In this document: in pieces, positions 43,912 through 52,411 of the stretch | How positions within the stretch are numbered: the stretch's first letter is position 1 | Layout of the letters: the number at the start of each line of letters is the position of its first letter | Assembly: GCF_013248975.1 (NCBI RefSeq) | Contig: NZ_JABRWH010000001.1 | Coordinates: 4,856,001-4,920,000, forward strand | Reading direction: 5' to 3' | Origin: Neobacillus endophyticus | GTDB taxonomy: Bacteria > Bacillota > Bacilli > Bacillales > Cytobacillaceae | DNA length: 64,000 bases | Notes under the pieces: model-generated | The model's input: the letters and a program-made list of their open reading frames with translations, nothing else | Told to the model about the DNA's origin: nothing | The model's database searches: none | Position numbers and translations under genes: made by a program

Positions 43912-46308
43912 CTAGATCTTCACTTTCTTCAAGCGAAGGGAGTTCGATACAACAGATACAGAGCTAAAGGCCATTGCTGCACCAGCTATCCATGGTGCCA
44001 ATAACCCTAATACCGCTATCGGGATTCCAGCGGAATTATAAATCAGTGCCCAAAAAAGATTTTGATGAATATTTTTCATCGTTTTTTTACTTAAAGCAAT
44101 GGCTTTTGGGATTAATGTCAATTCTCCTCCAAGGATCGTTAAGTCGGAGGCTTCTATCGCAATGTCGGTTCCTGTACCAATTGCAATGCCGATGTCAGCA
44201 ATCGCCAAGGCAGGAGCATCGTTTATACCATCACCAACCATTGCCACCTTCATGCCTTTTAATTGCAGTTCCTTTATATGATTGGCTTTTTCTTCTGGCA
44301 GGACTTCAGCAATTACTCTAGTTATCCCAACTTGTTCGGCAATTGCTCTTGCCGTACGTTCATTATCTCCAGTCAGCATGTATACATCTATTCCCATCAT
44401 ATTGAGCTGCTTAACAGCCAATTGAGCCGTCTTTTTAACTGTATCAGCCACGGCAACAAGCCCAACAATGCAAGAATCAATAGCAATGTACATGGCTGTT
44501 TTTCCCTCATTTTCAAAACGAAGGAGATCCTGCTCTCCCTCTTGATATTGAATTTTTTTGAAATCCATCAATTTTCTCGTTCCGATTGTAACTATGTCAT
44601 TCCCAATCTTAGCCTCGATACCATAACCGGGATAAGCTGTAAATTTCTTCACAGGAAGGGTGCTGGACCTTTTTTCCTTCCCATACTTTACAATCGATTC
44701 TGCCAAAGGATGTTCTGAAGACTTTTCGGCAGATACAAGATATTGCAGGACCTTCTTCTCATCCTTATAAGCGATGAAATCTGTTACAACAGGTTGTCCC
44801 TTTGTTATCGTTCCTGTTTTATCAAGAACAATCGCATTGATTTTATGTGCGGATTCCAAATGTTCTCCGCCTTTAAAGAGTATTCCTATTTCTGCCCCTT
44901 TTCCTGTTCCAACCATGATGGAAGTCGGTGTAGCAAGACCAAGTGAACATGGACATGCAATCACTAGGACAGAAATGGCTGTTTCAAGTGCTGTTGGAAA
45001 GTCCCCTGGACTTATGATAAAATACCAAACCAAAAATGTCAGGACAGCGATTGTGACAACTGCCGGGACAAAGTATCCTGAAATCGTGTCTGCTATACGT
45101 TGGATAGGAGCTTTGCTTCCTTGTGCCTCTTCAACAATGTGAATGATTCCTGCAAGAGTGGTATCTTTCCCAACCTTAGTTGCTTTTATCGTTAGTGTTC
45201 CATTTTTATTGATGGTTGAACCAATTACTATATCATTATAGGATTTTTCTACCGGTATGGATTCTCCGGTAATCATCGATTCATCAACTGACGATTTGCC
45301 TTGAATCACAACACCATCGACGGGAATTTTTTCACCAGGTTTGACTAACAAATGATCCCCAACGATTACTTCCTCTATTGGAATTTTTCTTTCTTTTCCG
45401 TCTTTGATGACGATCGCTTCTTTTACCTGGAGGTTTAATAATTTCGTAATGGCTTCAGTTGTTTTTCCTTTTGCCATCGTTTCAAATAGTTTCCCTAACA
45501 AAATCAGAGTAATAAGAACAGCACTTGTCTCAAAGTATAAATGAGGCTCATATTCAGGGTTTCTAATGGTCTTGATCCCTTGTGTAAAACTATAAAAATA
45601 GGCTGATGAAGTTCCCAAAACAACTAAAACATCCATATTAGCGCTTTTGTTTTTCAAAGCCTTAAAGGATCCATTATAAAATTGGCCGCCTATATAAAAT
45701 TGGACAGGAGTTGCCAATAAGAATTGAATCCAGGGATTCATGAGTAGTTGGGGCATGGGCAGACCGGTGGTCCAAGGAATATGTGCAGCCATGGTATATA
45801 AAAGCGGTATCGAAAAAATAGCCGAAAGGAGAAATTTTCGTTTTTTATCCTTTAACTCTTCTTCTTTATACTGTTCTTTAGCCTTTCGCTGAACTTTATT
45901 TTTGGCGTCATAACCGAGTCTTTTAATACGTTCAATCATCTCTGTACTTGTCGTTACATCAGGGTAATATTCTATAGAAGCAGAATCTGTTGCCAAATTG
46001 ACGGTTGCCGTTTTTATACCACCCATTTTATTTAACACTTTTTCAATTCTGGTAGAACAAGCAGCACATGTCATCCCAAAGACATCAAGTTCAGTTTTGT
46101 CTGAACGGACTCCATATCCCAAATTTTCAATTTTAGAAATGATCTCGCTGATGGTCACCATATCTTTTTCAAATGTGATTGCTGCGGTTTCGACCGCAAA
46201 ATTCACCTTGGCTTCGACACCGTCCATTTTATTTAACACTTTCTCTATCCTTGAAGAACATGCAGCACATGTCATTCCTGTTATATCTAATTTGAGCTGA
46301 CCTTTCAT
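43912..46308 (-). CDS. copA: Copper-exporting P1B-type ATPase CopA
   Basis: Exports Cu(I) across the membrane. 798 residues: two heavy-metal-associated domains with [10 protein letters not shown] and [10 protein letters not shown], eight membrane spans, the transport motif [10 protein letters not shown], phosphorylated aspartate in [11 protein letters not shown], and [13 protein letters not shown]. The N-terminal pair matches Bacillus CopA. No csoR or copZ gene is adjacent, which is unusual since these commonly sit together. A full CsoR operator was not seen upstream. Confidence 0.94.
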   Translation of the reverse strand: MKGQLKLDITGMTCAACSSRIEKVLNKMDGVEAKVNFAVETAAITFEKDMVTISEIISKIENLGYGVRSDKTELDVFGMTCAACSTRIEKVLNKMGGIKTATVNLATDSASIEYYPDVTTSTEMIERIKRLGYDAKNKVQRKAKEQYKEEELKDKKRKFLLSAIFSIPLLYTMAAHIPWTTGLPMPQLLMNPWIQFLLATPVQFYIGGQFYNGSFKALKNKSANMDVLVVLGTSSAYFYSFTQGIKTIRNPEYEPHLYFETSAVLITLILLGKLFETMAKGKTTEAITKLLNLQVKEAIVIKDGKERKIPIEEVIVGDHLLVKPGEKIPVDGVVIQGKSSVDESMITGESIPVEKSYNDIVIGSTINKNGTLTIKATKVGKDTTLAGIIHIVEEAQGSKAPIQRIADTISGYFVPAVVTIAVLTFLVWYFIISPGDFPTALETAISVLVIACPCSLGLATPTSIMVGTGKGAEIGILFKGGEHLESAHKINAIVLDKTGTITKGQPVVTDFIAYKDEKKVLQYLVSAEKSSEHPLAESIVKYGKEKRSSTLPVKKFTAYPGYGIEAKIGNDIVTIGTRKLMDFKKIQYQEGEQDLLRFENEGKTAMYIAIDSCIVGLVAVADTVKKTAQLAVKQLNMMGIDVYMLTGDNERTARAIAEQVGITRVIAEVLPEEKANHIKELQLKGMKVAMVGDGINDAPALAIADIGIAIGTGTDIAIEASDLTILGGELTLIPKAIALSKKTMKNIHQNLFWALIYNSAGIPIAVLGLLAPWIAGAAMAFSSVSVVSNSLRLKKVKI

Positions 46309-46465
46309 TTTTGTTCACCTCAACAATACAATACCCTGGAACTTTGGATTTTTTAGATATGCTTTTTTATTTTGCGTTCACTTTATATTGATGAATGTCC
46401 AAAACTCACTGAATTTAATAATTCTCCAAAATGAAACAAATCTCCTTTTATAGCTGATGATCAAA
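46309..46465. other. copA upstream region, no gene seen
   Basis: About 160 bases between copA and a hairpin; AT-rich with no ORF carrying a ribosome site. One ATACCC-type half-site occurs near 46331 but no full inverted repeat. Confidence 0.4.
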
Positions 46466-46470
46466 AAAAT

Positions 46471-46510
46471 AAACCCTCTTCCATCACTAAGAAGAGGGTT
46501 CTTTCTTTTT
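46471..46510. terminator. Isolated terminator-type hairpin upstream of copA
   Basis: Stem AAACCCTCTTC / GAAGAGGGTT with T-rich tail on the plus strand. It does not directly follow any gene seen here, so it may end an unannotated short RNA or be an attenuator. Confidence 0.6.
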
Positions 46511-46688
46511 CGTTGATAAAACGATAGTACGATTTTAAATACATTAAAAATTATTATTAGTTTCCGTCCTATTAACCTTAATTTCTCAAAAATGTGCTTG
46601 AAATATTTCCTGATAGCCTGTACAACTATTCAAGCTAAACATAAGATATTACGTAAGTTTTCAAAGCGTCAAAGGAGGTGAATAAATA

Positions 46689-47006
46689 ATGTCTCCAAGA
46701 GGTAGAAATCAAAGTGAATCTACAGGTGATTTTTCTAACCCACGAAGAAGACGACGTTGTGCAGGTGACGTAGTAAACCTTAGATTTAATCCAACTAACG
46801 ATTCGGTACTCTCCGTATTCGTCGCTGGAAGTATTCTTCCATGTAATATACCACCAATTTCCTCTGGACCACTTCCAACGCCTACTCCGGTTCCTGTTCC
46901 TGCTGCATCTGGTTTTATGAGCTGTCTTTTAGCGAATGGATTTACCATCCAAGGAATGGTCGAACTCACACCAACTGATGTATTAGTTACTTTAGTTAGA
47001 TGCTAA
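46689..47006 (+). CDS. Cysteine- and proline-containing protein, possibly spore surface (105 aa)
   Basis: AAAGGAGGTGA precedes the ATG, among the strongest ribosome sites in the window. Sequence has a basic head (NPRRRRRCAGDVVNLRF), four cysteines (in RRRCAGD, ILPCNIP, MSCLLA, LVRC), a proline linker (GPLPTPTPVPVPAA), and a short hydrophobic end. No signal peptide. The pattern of spaced cysteines and beta-rich ends is like self-assembling spore-surface proteins, but I do not recognise the family. Confidence 0.6.
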   Translation: MSPRGRNQSESTGDFSNPRRRRRCAGDVVNLRFNPTNDSVLSVFVAGSILPCNIPPISSGPLPTPTPVPVPAASGFMSCLLANGFTIQGMVELTPTDVLVTLVRC

Positions 47007-47050
47007 TTTTGGTAGATCCTCCAACAAACTGCCAAACAAGAAAGAATAAG

Positions 47051-47090
47051 CAAGTGACCGATCTCATGTTATTTCATGAGAGGTCACTTG
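47051..47090. terminator. Bidirectional terminator
   Basis: Stem CAAGTGACC..TCTCATG / CATGAGA.GGTCACTTG, about 16 bp with one bulge, between convergent genes ending at 47006 and 47141. Confidence 0.75.
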
Positions 47091-47140
47091 CTCATTAATC
47101 TCTAATAAACTAAGCGTGAATAATGCTGATATATTAAAGC

Positions 47141-47842
47141 TTATTTGATTGCCGCTTCTAATGCCACTTCAATCATATCATTAAAAGTAAGCTGCCGTTC
47201 TTCAGCAGTGGTCTCTTCCCCAGTTAAAATATGGTCGCTTACGGTTAGCACTGACAGCGCTTTTCTCCCAAACTTAGCTGCTAATGTGTATAAAGCTGTA
47301 GTCTCCATCTCAAGAGCAAGTATTTGATATCGCGCCCATTTTTCCAATTCGGCATTATCGTTATAGAAGGAATCTGCCGTAAATACATTTCCTACCTTTA
47401 AATGGAGGCCTTTTTCAATACCAGCATCATATGCTTTTCGAAGTAAATCAAAATCAGCACATGGAGCATAGTCTACATGGCCAAAAGTTAAGCGGTTTAA
47501 ATTGGAGTCTGTAGAACTGGTCATCGCAAGTATAACATCGCGAACTTTGACATCCTTTTGAATAGCGCCACATGTGCCTACACGAATTAGCGTTTGGGCA
47601 TTATAGCTTTGCATTAATTCATTTACATAAATTGAAATGGATGGAACTCCCATCCCAGTCCCTTGAACAGATATTCTTTTGCCTTTATATTGACCAGTGA
47701 AACCAAACATATTGCGTACTTCGTTATAGCAAACTGCACCTTCTAAAAACGTCTCGGCAATATATTTTGCACGGAGTGGATCCCCAGGAAGCAGGACGGT
47801 TTCGGCAATTTCATTTTCTTTTGCACCAATATGTACGCTCAT
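47141..47842 (-). CDS. deoD: Purine nucleoside phosphorylase, DeoD type
   Basis: Phosphorolyses purine nucleosides in salvage; hexameric, cytosolic. 233 residues; the phosphate-binding loop is in [14 protein letters not shown], the base site in [13 protein letters not shown], and [17 protein letters not shown] carries the conserved Glu-Met-Glu. GGAGGTTAT precedes the ATG. Usual family length; single gene here. Confidence 0.95.
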   Translation of the reverse strand: MSVHIGAKENEIAETVLLPGDPLRAKYIAETFLEGAVCYNEVRNMFGFTGQYKGKRISVQGTGMGVPSISIYVNELMQSYNAQTLIRVGTCGAIQKDVKVRDVILAMTSSTDSNLNRLTFGHVDYAPCADFDLLRKAYDAGIEKGLHLKVGNVFTADSFYNDNAELEKWARYQILALEMETTALYTLAAKFGRKALSVLTVSDHILTGEETTAEERQLTFNDMIEVALEAAIK

Positions 47843-48016
47843 AATATAACCTCCTAATTAAAGTAAATCAATGACAATATACCATAAACCTTTTTTGAAT
47901 CAAACATTTCGTAAAATGGGACATGATTTTAAATAAAAGTGAGAAACTATTCCTAGACTCATCAGAATGATTGAGTTCCTTTGTAAGTTGGAAAATAAGA
48001 TAATGGGGGACTACTA

Positions 48017-48145
48017 ATGGGAAAAAAACATCGCAGCAGAATTAGTGCACCAAAGAAAAATAATCACATTCCGGCTGAAGCCATTGTTGCGGAACATGAA
48101 GCACATGCTAAAGAACATCAAGCTTCTGGCGGAAGAAAGCAATAA
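48017..48145 (+). CDS. Small basic protein, probable spore-associated (42 aa)
   Basis: MGKKHRSRISAPKKNNHIPA then EAIVAEHEAHAKEHQASGGR. Very basic N-terminus, His/Glu-rich middle. ATG preceded by GGGGGA ten bases upstream. Small, charged, and with a terminator after it, like minor SASPs, but I do not recognise a family. Confidence 0.5.
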   Translation: MGKKHRSRISAPKKNNHIPAEAIVAEHEAHAKEHQASGGRKQ

Positions 48146-48179
48146 TGGATTATTAAAACAATTGTATCGGGCAAATAAA

Positions 48180-48210
48180 TAAACCTAAGGGCAAACCTTA
48201 GGTTTTTGCT
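48180..48210. terminator. Bidirectional terminator
   Basis: Stem AAACCTAAGG / CCTTAGGTTT with T-run, 30 bases past the 42-residue gene and just past yodL. Confidence 0.85.
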
Positions 48211-48211
48211 T

Positions 48212-48520
48212 TTATAGCAATGTTATACGATTTATTAGGGACCAGCCGCCTGGCTTTAATTGATAATAATGCTGGCCTCCACGGCCTTCATCAATTAGAA
48301 TGATGTCACCTGTTGAAAGAAATCTTCCTTTATAATCTTCAGGGATTCTGTCTGTCACATTAAATCGGCTAAATGTTTCTTGCAAACATTGTTCACGGTT
48401 TCCAGCTGGAATTGTCGTGCGGAATACTTCTTGATGTCCTTTTTTATCACGCCGTCTTGGAGTTTGAAAGATCGTCACATCATATGGGATATTTGCTCTT
48501 CTGGTTAATACTCTGATCAT
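48212..48520 (-). CDS. yodL: YodL-family protein
   Basis: 102 residues. The family core is IFQTPRRRDKKGHQEVFRTT, ETFSRFNVTDRIPEDYKGRF and STGDIILIDEGRGGQHYYQL. B. subtilis YodL is a sporulation-time protein that affects cell shape via MreB when overproduced. Start at the second of two adjacent ATGs after GGAGG. Near yozD and yodN, preserving the B. subtilis gene group, but on its own terminator. Confidence 0.8.
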   Translation of the reverse strand: MIRVLTRRANIPYDVTIFQTPRRRDKKGHQEVFRTTIPAGNREQCLQETFSRFNVTDRIPEDYKGRFLSTGDIILIDEGRGGQHYYQLKPGGWSLINRITLL

Positions 48521-48524
48521 CATA

Positions 48525-48819
48525 TCTCCTCCAATTATTAGAATTATTTATCTATTCTAATTAATTGGCGATAAGTGTTGTCGATTCCTCCATAAAATTT
48601 TAAATTTTTTTGTCGATTATCATTTATTTTTACTACTTTAAAAGGATTCGTAAGTAATGCACTCGAATGCTTTTGTTTCCTCCCGACTAAAAAACGATTT
48701 ACTTGCTCACATTATATCAAATAAAGGCTTGACCTCGTTCGTTACCAAATAAAAAGGCGAGCACTTATTACTCATCTTTACAATTCTAAATTTTATTTTC
48801 ATTTCCTGCTTAATTTCGA
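48525..48819. other. Intergenic stretch between yodL and yozD
   Basis: No ORF with a ribosome site and no clear hairpin. Presumably holds the yodL promoter. Confidence 0.4.
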
Positions 48820-48990
48820 TTATTCCTCAACTTCCTCATCAATAATGCTTTTTTCAATTAAATACTCAAATGTAATATCCGCAAGTTCCTCCAATTCTTC
48901 CTCGCTGGGAACGTACCCCCTCTTAACTAGCTCATGGAAAAAAAATTCAGCAATTTCCTCTGTATCAATATATACTTCAATTTCTCTCAA
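48820..48990 (-). CDS. yozD: YozD-like protein (56 aa)
   Basis: TTG start eight bases after GGGGGG. (M)REIEVYIDTEEIAEFFFHEL, then VKRGYVPSEEELEELADITF, EYLIEKSIIDEEVEE. The block IDTEEIAEFFF..LVKRG.VPSE fits the YozD family seen next to yodL/yodN in Bacillus. Acidic, helical, no known function. Short, so easily missed. Confidence 0.7.
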   Translation of the reverse strand: MREIEVYIDTEEIAEFFFHELVKRGYVPSEEELEELADITFEYLIEKSIIDEEVEE

Positions 48991-49171
48991 GTAATCGCCC
49001 CCCTTTTTACAGAATTTATGATGTATAAAGCTTTTTCATGCTATTGACTTTGTTTTCCGCTGTAGAACTACTTTACCATTTAAAAATTTTCTATATTTAG
49101 AAATAATCATGGGCATTTTTAAAATAGGACAAGCATAGATTAGTTGTAAAATTACTTGATGAGGTGTGAAT

Positions 49172-49339
49172 ATGTCTAAATTAGAATCGAAATTAGAAGC
49201 TCTATTAGAAGACGTGAATCAGGAGGATGGCCACACCCTCCGGATCATGTCAAAGATGACTGATTCCATGTATTTGCTTATAAAATGGGCTGGGATTCCG
49301 TTTGTCATTTATTTATTCCTTGAAATTATGAGGTGGTAG
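49172..49339 (+). CDS. Small single-span membrane protein (55 aa)
   Basis: MSKLESKLEALLEDVNQEDG followed by a hydrophilic stretch and one C-terminal membrane span (LIKWAGIPFVIYLFLEIM). ATG seven bases after GAGGTG. Tail-anchored topology is likely. Its strand is opposite to the yod genes around it. Family not recognised. Confidence 0.6.
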   Translation: MSKLESKLEALLEDVNQEDGHTLRIMSKMTDSMYLLIKWAGIPFVIYLFLEIMRW

Positions 49340-49348
49340 TAATTCGTG

Positions 49349-50044
49349 CTATACCTGCCTTTTCCCATCATTACTGACGATACTTTCCAATTTCCTTAAA
49401 ACCACCCGCATGACTTGATAATATTCTTGGTCATGGAATAATTCGTACAGGATTCGATAATCATTATATACATCTAGAAGATGATCAATCAGTTCTTTTT
49501 TTTCTTTTTTCCGGGCAATTTCTTCTACTTCAATTTTTTTGGGTGAATTCTGCACCACTTGTTTTTTTGAAGTTTTTTCCTGCTTATCAACCAAATACAA
49601 TAAACCCAATTTTTGAATGAAGGTATCAGCGCTTTGAGCATCAGCAACGAGTGTTAAATCTTCTTCACCAACTTCGAGCCATTCTCCGTCACTTACCCTT
49701 GAAAGCTCGTATATGACATCTTCCCATGCATCCTCTTTATAACGCCAAATCTCTGTCCGGAACCCCACCACTTTAAATAATTCAGCACCATAACCGCTAA
49801 CTTGGACAAGATCTCCAATAAAAAATTTATATTCAATGTCAATCTGTTCCTGTTCCATAATCGTTCCATCGTATTCGGATAAAAGCTTTAATCCCGATTC
49901 CAAAAACAGGCCCTGACTTTTATTTACTTCATAAACAAAGCTGCCATCCAGCCATTTAACATCTGTAATTTTGCCGACAGTTCCATAAATCGTAATCACG
50001 ACCGTGTCCCCGATCTGATACTTCGGTTTTTTTCTTTTCGCCAT
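49349..50044 (-). CDS. yodN: YodN-like protein
   Basis: 231 residues. An N-terminal small beta-barrel domain (KYQIGDTVVITIYGTVGKIT, DVKWLDGSFVYEVN) resembles a KOW/SH3-like fold and occurs twice (second around FIGDLVQVSGYGAELFKVVG); the C-terminal part is helical and basic. Identified as YodN from position between yozD and yozE plus this architecture, so the name is moderately sure. Start MAKRKKPKY after GGGAGG. Confidence 0.6.
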   Translation of the reverse strand: MAKRKKPKYQIGDTVVITIYGTVGKITDVKWLDGSFVYEVNKSQGLFLESGLKLLSEYDGTIMEQEQIDIEYKFFIGDLVQVSGYGAELFKVVGFRTEIWRYKEDAWEDVIYELSRVSDGEWLEVGEEDLTLVADAQSADTFIQKLGLLYLVDKQEKTSKKQVVQNSPKKIEVEEIARKKEKKELIDHLLDVYNDYRILYELFHDQEYYQVMRVVLRKLESIVSNDGKRQV

Positions 50045-50137
50045 TTCCTCCCATCCTCTCAAATCATTCGTCGTGAATTTTGATTACAATAGTATATGCG
50101 CAGGCCAATTCAAAAGCGCATGGCATTTGGAAAATGA

Positions 50138-50167
50138 AAAAATCGCCTCAAAAGTGAGGCGATTTTT
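50138..50167 (-). terminator. Terminator of the kamA-yokU-yozE transcript
   Basis: Stem AAAAATCGCCTC / GAGGCGATTTTT, 4-base loop, T-run on the minus strand, just past yozE and before yodN. Confidence 0.85.
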
Positions 50168-50173
50168 ATCATG

Positions 50174-50401
50174 CTACTGCTTTTTTTCAGAAGACATGTA
50201 TTGCTGCCATGCTTCATCAAAAATGGCCATAGAACCTAGATAGTGACCATTTAACTCCAGATAAGTACTAAGCTCATGGTAATCATCTGTATGCTTTGGA
50301 AAACTATGATCCAGATAGGCATTGTTGGCGAATTGGCTAATTTCATCTTTTGGTGATGGATGGCGATATTTCATTAAAAAATGATAAAACGATTTATTCA
50401 T
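50174..50401 (-). CDS. yozE: YozE-family SAM-like-fold protein
   Basis: 75 residues matching the YozE family: SFYHFLMKYRHPSPKDEISQ, FANNAYLDHSFPKHTDDYHE, LSTYLELNGHY. Soluble helical bundle of unknown function. ATG with GGAAAGGCG upstream. It lies between yokU and yodN as in B. subtilis. Confidence 0.88.
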   Translation of the reverse strand: MNKSFYHFLMKYRHPSPKDEISQFANNAYLDHSFPKHTDDYHELSTYLELNGHYLGSMAIFDEAWQQYMSSEKKQ

Positions 50402-50496
50402 ATTGGAACGCCTTTCCTTGCAATTTCATTTTTTATGTTATTTTTATGAATAACTATAATCGATTGTTCCATTGACGTCCAGATGCATACCATTTT

Positions 50497-50775
50497 CTAC
50501 GAAAAATCAAAATAATTTCTTTTCAGCAGCCTTGGCAATGCCATTAATTCCTGATAGCTAATGGATTTCCCTATCTTTTTCGTATCTACTAAAAATAATT
50601 GGTCTTCGATTTCTTTTGTTACTTGATCCGTTTGATACACCATTAAACAGCTTGTGCAAGACACAGCGGGTGTTTCCGTAATTTTGATGGCTCTTGTTCC
50701 ATCCGGAAGCTCCCAGTATACAGTGCTTTGACAAATTCTTGCTTGATCACCGCACCATTCACAGGTAATCTTCAT
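50497..50775 (-). CDS. yokU: YokU-family zinc-finger protein
   Basis: 92 residues. A YgiT-type zinc finger: MKITCEWCGDQA and VSCTSCLMVYQ give two CxxC pairs. Conserved as the gene next to kamA in Bacillus (YokU). Start MKITCEW after GGGGAGTG; stop of kamA is 11 bases upstream. Role unknown; the pairing with kamA suggests a link to lysine metabolism. Confidence 0.82.
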   Translation of the reverse strand: MKITCEWCGDQARICQSTVYWELPDGTRAIKITETPAVSCTSCLMVYQTDQVTKEIEDQLFLVDTKKIGKSISYQELMALPRLLKRNYFDFS

Positions 50776-50785
50776 ATTCACTCCC

Positions 50786-52216
50786 CTATTCATTTCCAGT
50801 TGGGCTCTCAGTCTTATCTAATGGAGCCACATCTGTTTTATTTTGCTGTGCTTGATATTTCTTTTCCTTCAGTTCATCACGTTTACTCCGTTTATCCTTT
50901 AATGTTGCGTGTAATGGGTCCTGATTGTATTCTTTGCGGCGGTTTAATCGAGTCAAACCATCAGGAACGAGGTTAAAATGCTGATCATTCATAATTCCGG
51001 CAATGCCTGTCAATGATTTTTTCTCATCCATATCAGGATAGACCTCGTTAAAATAATCCTCCGCCCTGCCAGGAATATAATTTTCTGGTTCTGGATACGA
51101 GGTAATGACCCCTTCAAAGTTCCGCAGCACCACTTTTTCGGGACTTTGAGAAATTAAATAATTTGGCTGCAAGGCAATTTTCCCACCACCACCAGGGGCA
51201 TCCACAACAAAAGTCGGAACTGCATAACCACTCGTATGACCACGCAATCCCTCGATGATTTCAAGTCCTTTGGAAACCGGTGCGCGGAAATGACCAATTC
51301 CTTCCGATAAGTCACATTGGTATATATAATAGGGTCGTACACGGATTTTGACGAGATCATGCATCAACCTTTTCATTATTGGAACACTGTCATTTATTCC
51401 AGCAAGAATGACCGACTGATTTCCGACTGGTACGCCTGCATTTGCCAGCATTTCACATGCCTTTTTCGATTCTTCTGTTATCTCAATTGATGTATTAAAA
51501 TGCGTATTTAGCCAAATCGGATGATACTTTTTCAAAATGTTACACAAGTTGTCGGTGATTCTCTGTGGAAACACAACAGGGGCTCTCGTTCCGATGCGGA
51601 TAATTTCCACGTGATCGATTTCTCGTAAATTTTTTAAAATATATTCTAAAATATTGTCATTAATTAACAGTCCATCCCCTCCGGAAATCAAGACATCTCG
51701 TACCTGGGGTGTTTGCCGGATATAGGAAATGGCGGCATCCAGTTGTTTCTTTGGTACACCCATGCCAATTTGGCCGGAAAAGCGTCTTCTTGTACAATAG
51801 CGGCAATACATGGAACATTGATTTGTCACAAGGAAGAGAACCCTGTCAGGATAGCGGTGTGTTAAACCAGGAACAGGGGAATCTTCATCCTCGTGTAATG
51901 GATCTTCAAGGTCGTATTTGGTTTTATATATCTCTTTTGAAATAGGGACAGATTGCATTCTAATTGGACAGCGAGGATCATCAGGGTTCATTAATGAAGC
52001 GTAGTATGGAGTGATATTTAAGGGGATTGTTTTTGTCGAAATTTTGACCCCTTCTTCCTCATCGGGTGTAAGATTAATGACCTTTTTTAAATCATCCAAT
52101 GTACGAATCGTATTTGTAAGCTGCCAAAGCCAGTCGTTCCATTGTTCCTCGGTAACATCCTTCCAAAGCTCGATATCTTTCCAATTTCTTTCAGGCTTAT
52201 ATAAAAAAGATTTCAT
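50786..52216 (-). CDS. kamA: Lysine 2,3-aminomutase
   Basis: Radical-SAM, PLP enzyme turning L-lysine into L-beta-lysine. 476 residues from MKSFLYKPERNWKDIELWKD. The Fe-S motif is NQCSMYCRYCTRRR (CxxxCxxC), followed by SGGDGLLINDN, and the PLP-lysine is in VDAPGGGGKIAL. The start is set after GGAGG at 52216: the longer open frame runs back through the sigma-54 promoter, so it cannot be the translated form. First gene of the kamA-yokU-yozE unit. Confidence 0.95.
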   Translation of the reverse strand: MKSFLYKPERNWKDIELWKDVTEEQWNDWLWQLTNTIRTLDDLKKVINLTPDEEEGVKISTKTIPLNITPYYASLMNPDDPRCPIRMQSVPISKEIYKTKYDLEDPLHEDEDSPVPGLTHRYPDRVLFLVTNQCSMYCRYCTRRRFSGQIGMGVPKKQLDAAISYIRQTPQVRDVLISGGDGLLINDNILEYILKNLREIDHVEIIRIGTRAPVVFPQRITDNLCNILKKYHPIWLNTHFNTSIEITEESKKACEMLANAGVPVGNQSVILAGINDSVPIMKRLMHDLVKIRVRPYYIYQCDLSEGIGHFRAPVSKGLEIIEGLRGHTSGYAVPTFVVDAPGGGGKIALQPNYLISQSPEKVVLRNFEGVITSYPEPENYIPGRAEDYFNEVYPDMDEKKSLTGIAGIMNDQHFNLVPDGLTRLNRRKEYNQDPLHATLKDKRSKRDELKEKKYQAQQNKTDVAPLDKTESPTGNE

Positions 52217-52248
52217 GTACATTCCTCCAATCCTTGCTAACAATATAT

Positions 52249-52263
52249 GCAAGAATTGTGCCA
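52249..52263 (-). promoter_or_regulatory. Sigma-54 (-24/-12) promoter of kamA
   Basis: Minus strand TGGCAC-AATTC-TTGC, an exact match to the sigma-54 consensus TGGCAC-N5-TTGC. Transcription should start about 12 bases downstream, leaving a 5' leader of some 20 bases to the kamA ATG. A sigma-54 activator gene lies immediately upstream. Confidence 0.88.
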
Positions 52264-52330
52264 AGTTGTAAACATCGTGATCACTTGCTTTTATTCATAT
52301 TTTTTCAAATAAAATAGCTTTATAAAACTC

Positions 52331-52356
52331 GGCTGATGATTTACGCTCCAATCAAC
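52331..52356. repeat. Remnant of the palindromic repeat
   Basis: CTGATGATTTACGCTCCAAT followed by CAAC: the left end of the repeat joined directly to the right end, all interior lost. Lies between kamR and kamA. Confidence 0.5.
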
Positions 52357-52385
52357 TTGTGGTCAAACGACGGATTGCGCAAATA

Positions 52386-52410
52386 AAAAGCGCCGAAAAT
52401 TCGGCACCCA
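52386..52410 (-). terminator. kamR terminator
   Basis: Minus strand GTGCCGAATTTTCGGCGC stem followed by TTTTTATTT, two bases past the kamR stop. It separates kamR from kamA. Confidence 0.8.
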
Positions 52411-52411
52411 C

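Noticed and set aside
44099..46300. Many plus-strand frames opposite copA
   Set aside because: Antisense shadows of a clear P-type ATPase with all motifs on the minus strand.
46320..46345. CsoR operator upstream of copA
   Set aside because: Only one ATACCC-type half is present; the inverted partner is missing.
46709..46969. 86-codon minus-strand frame
   Set aside because: Shadow of the plus-strand proline/cysteine gene, which has the ribosome site; the shadow has none.
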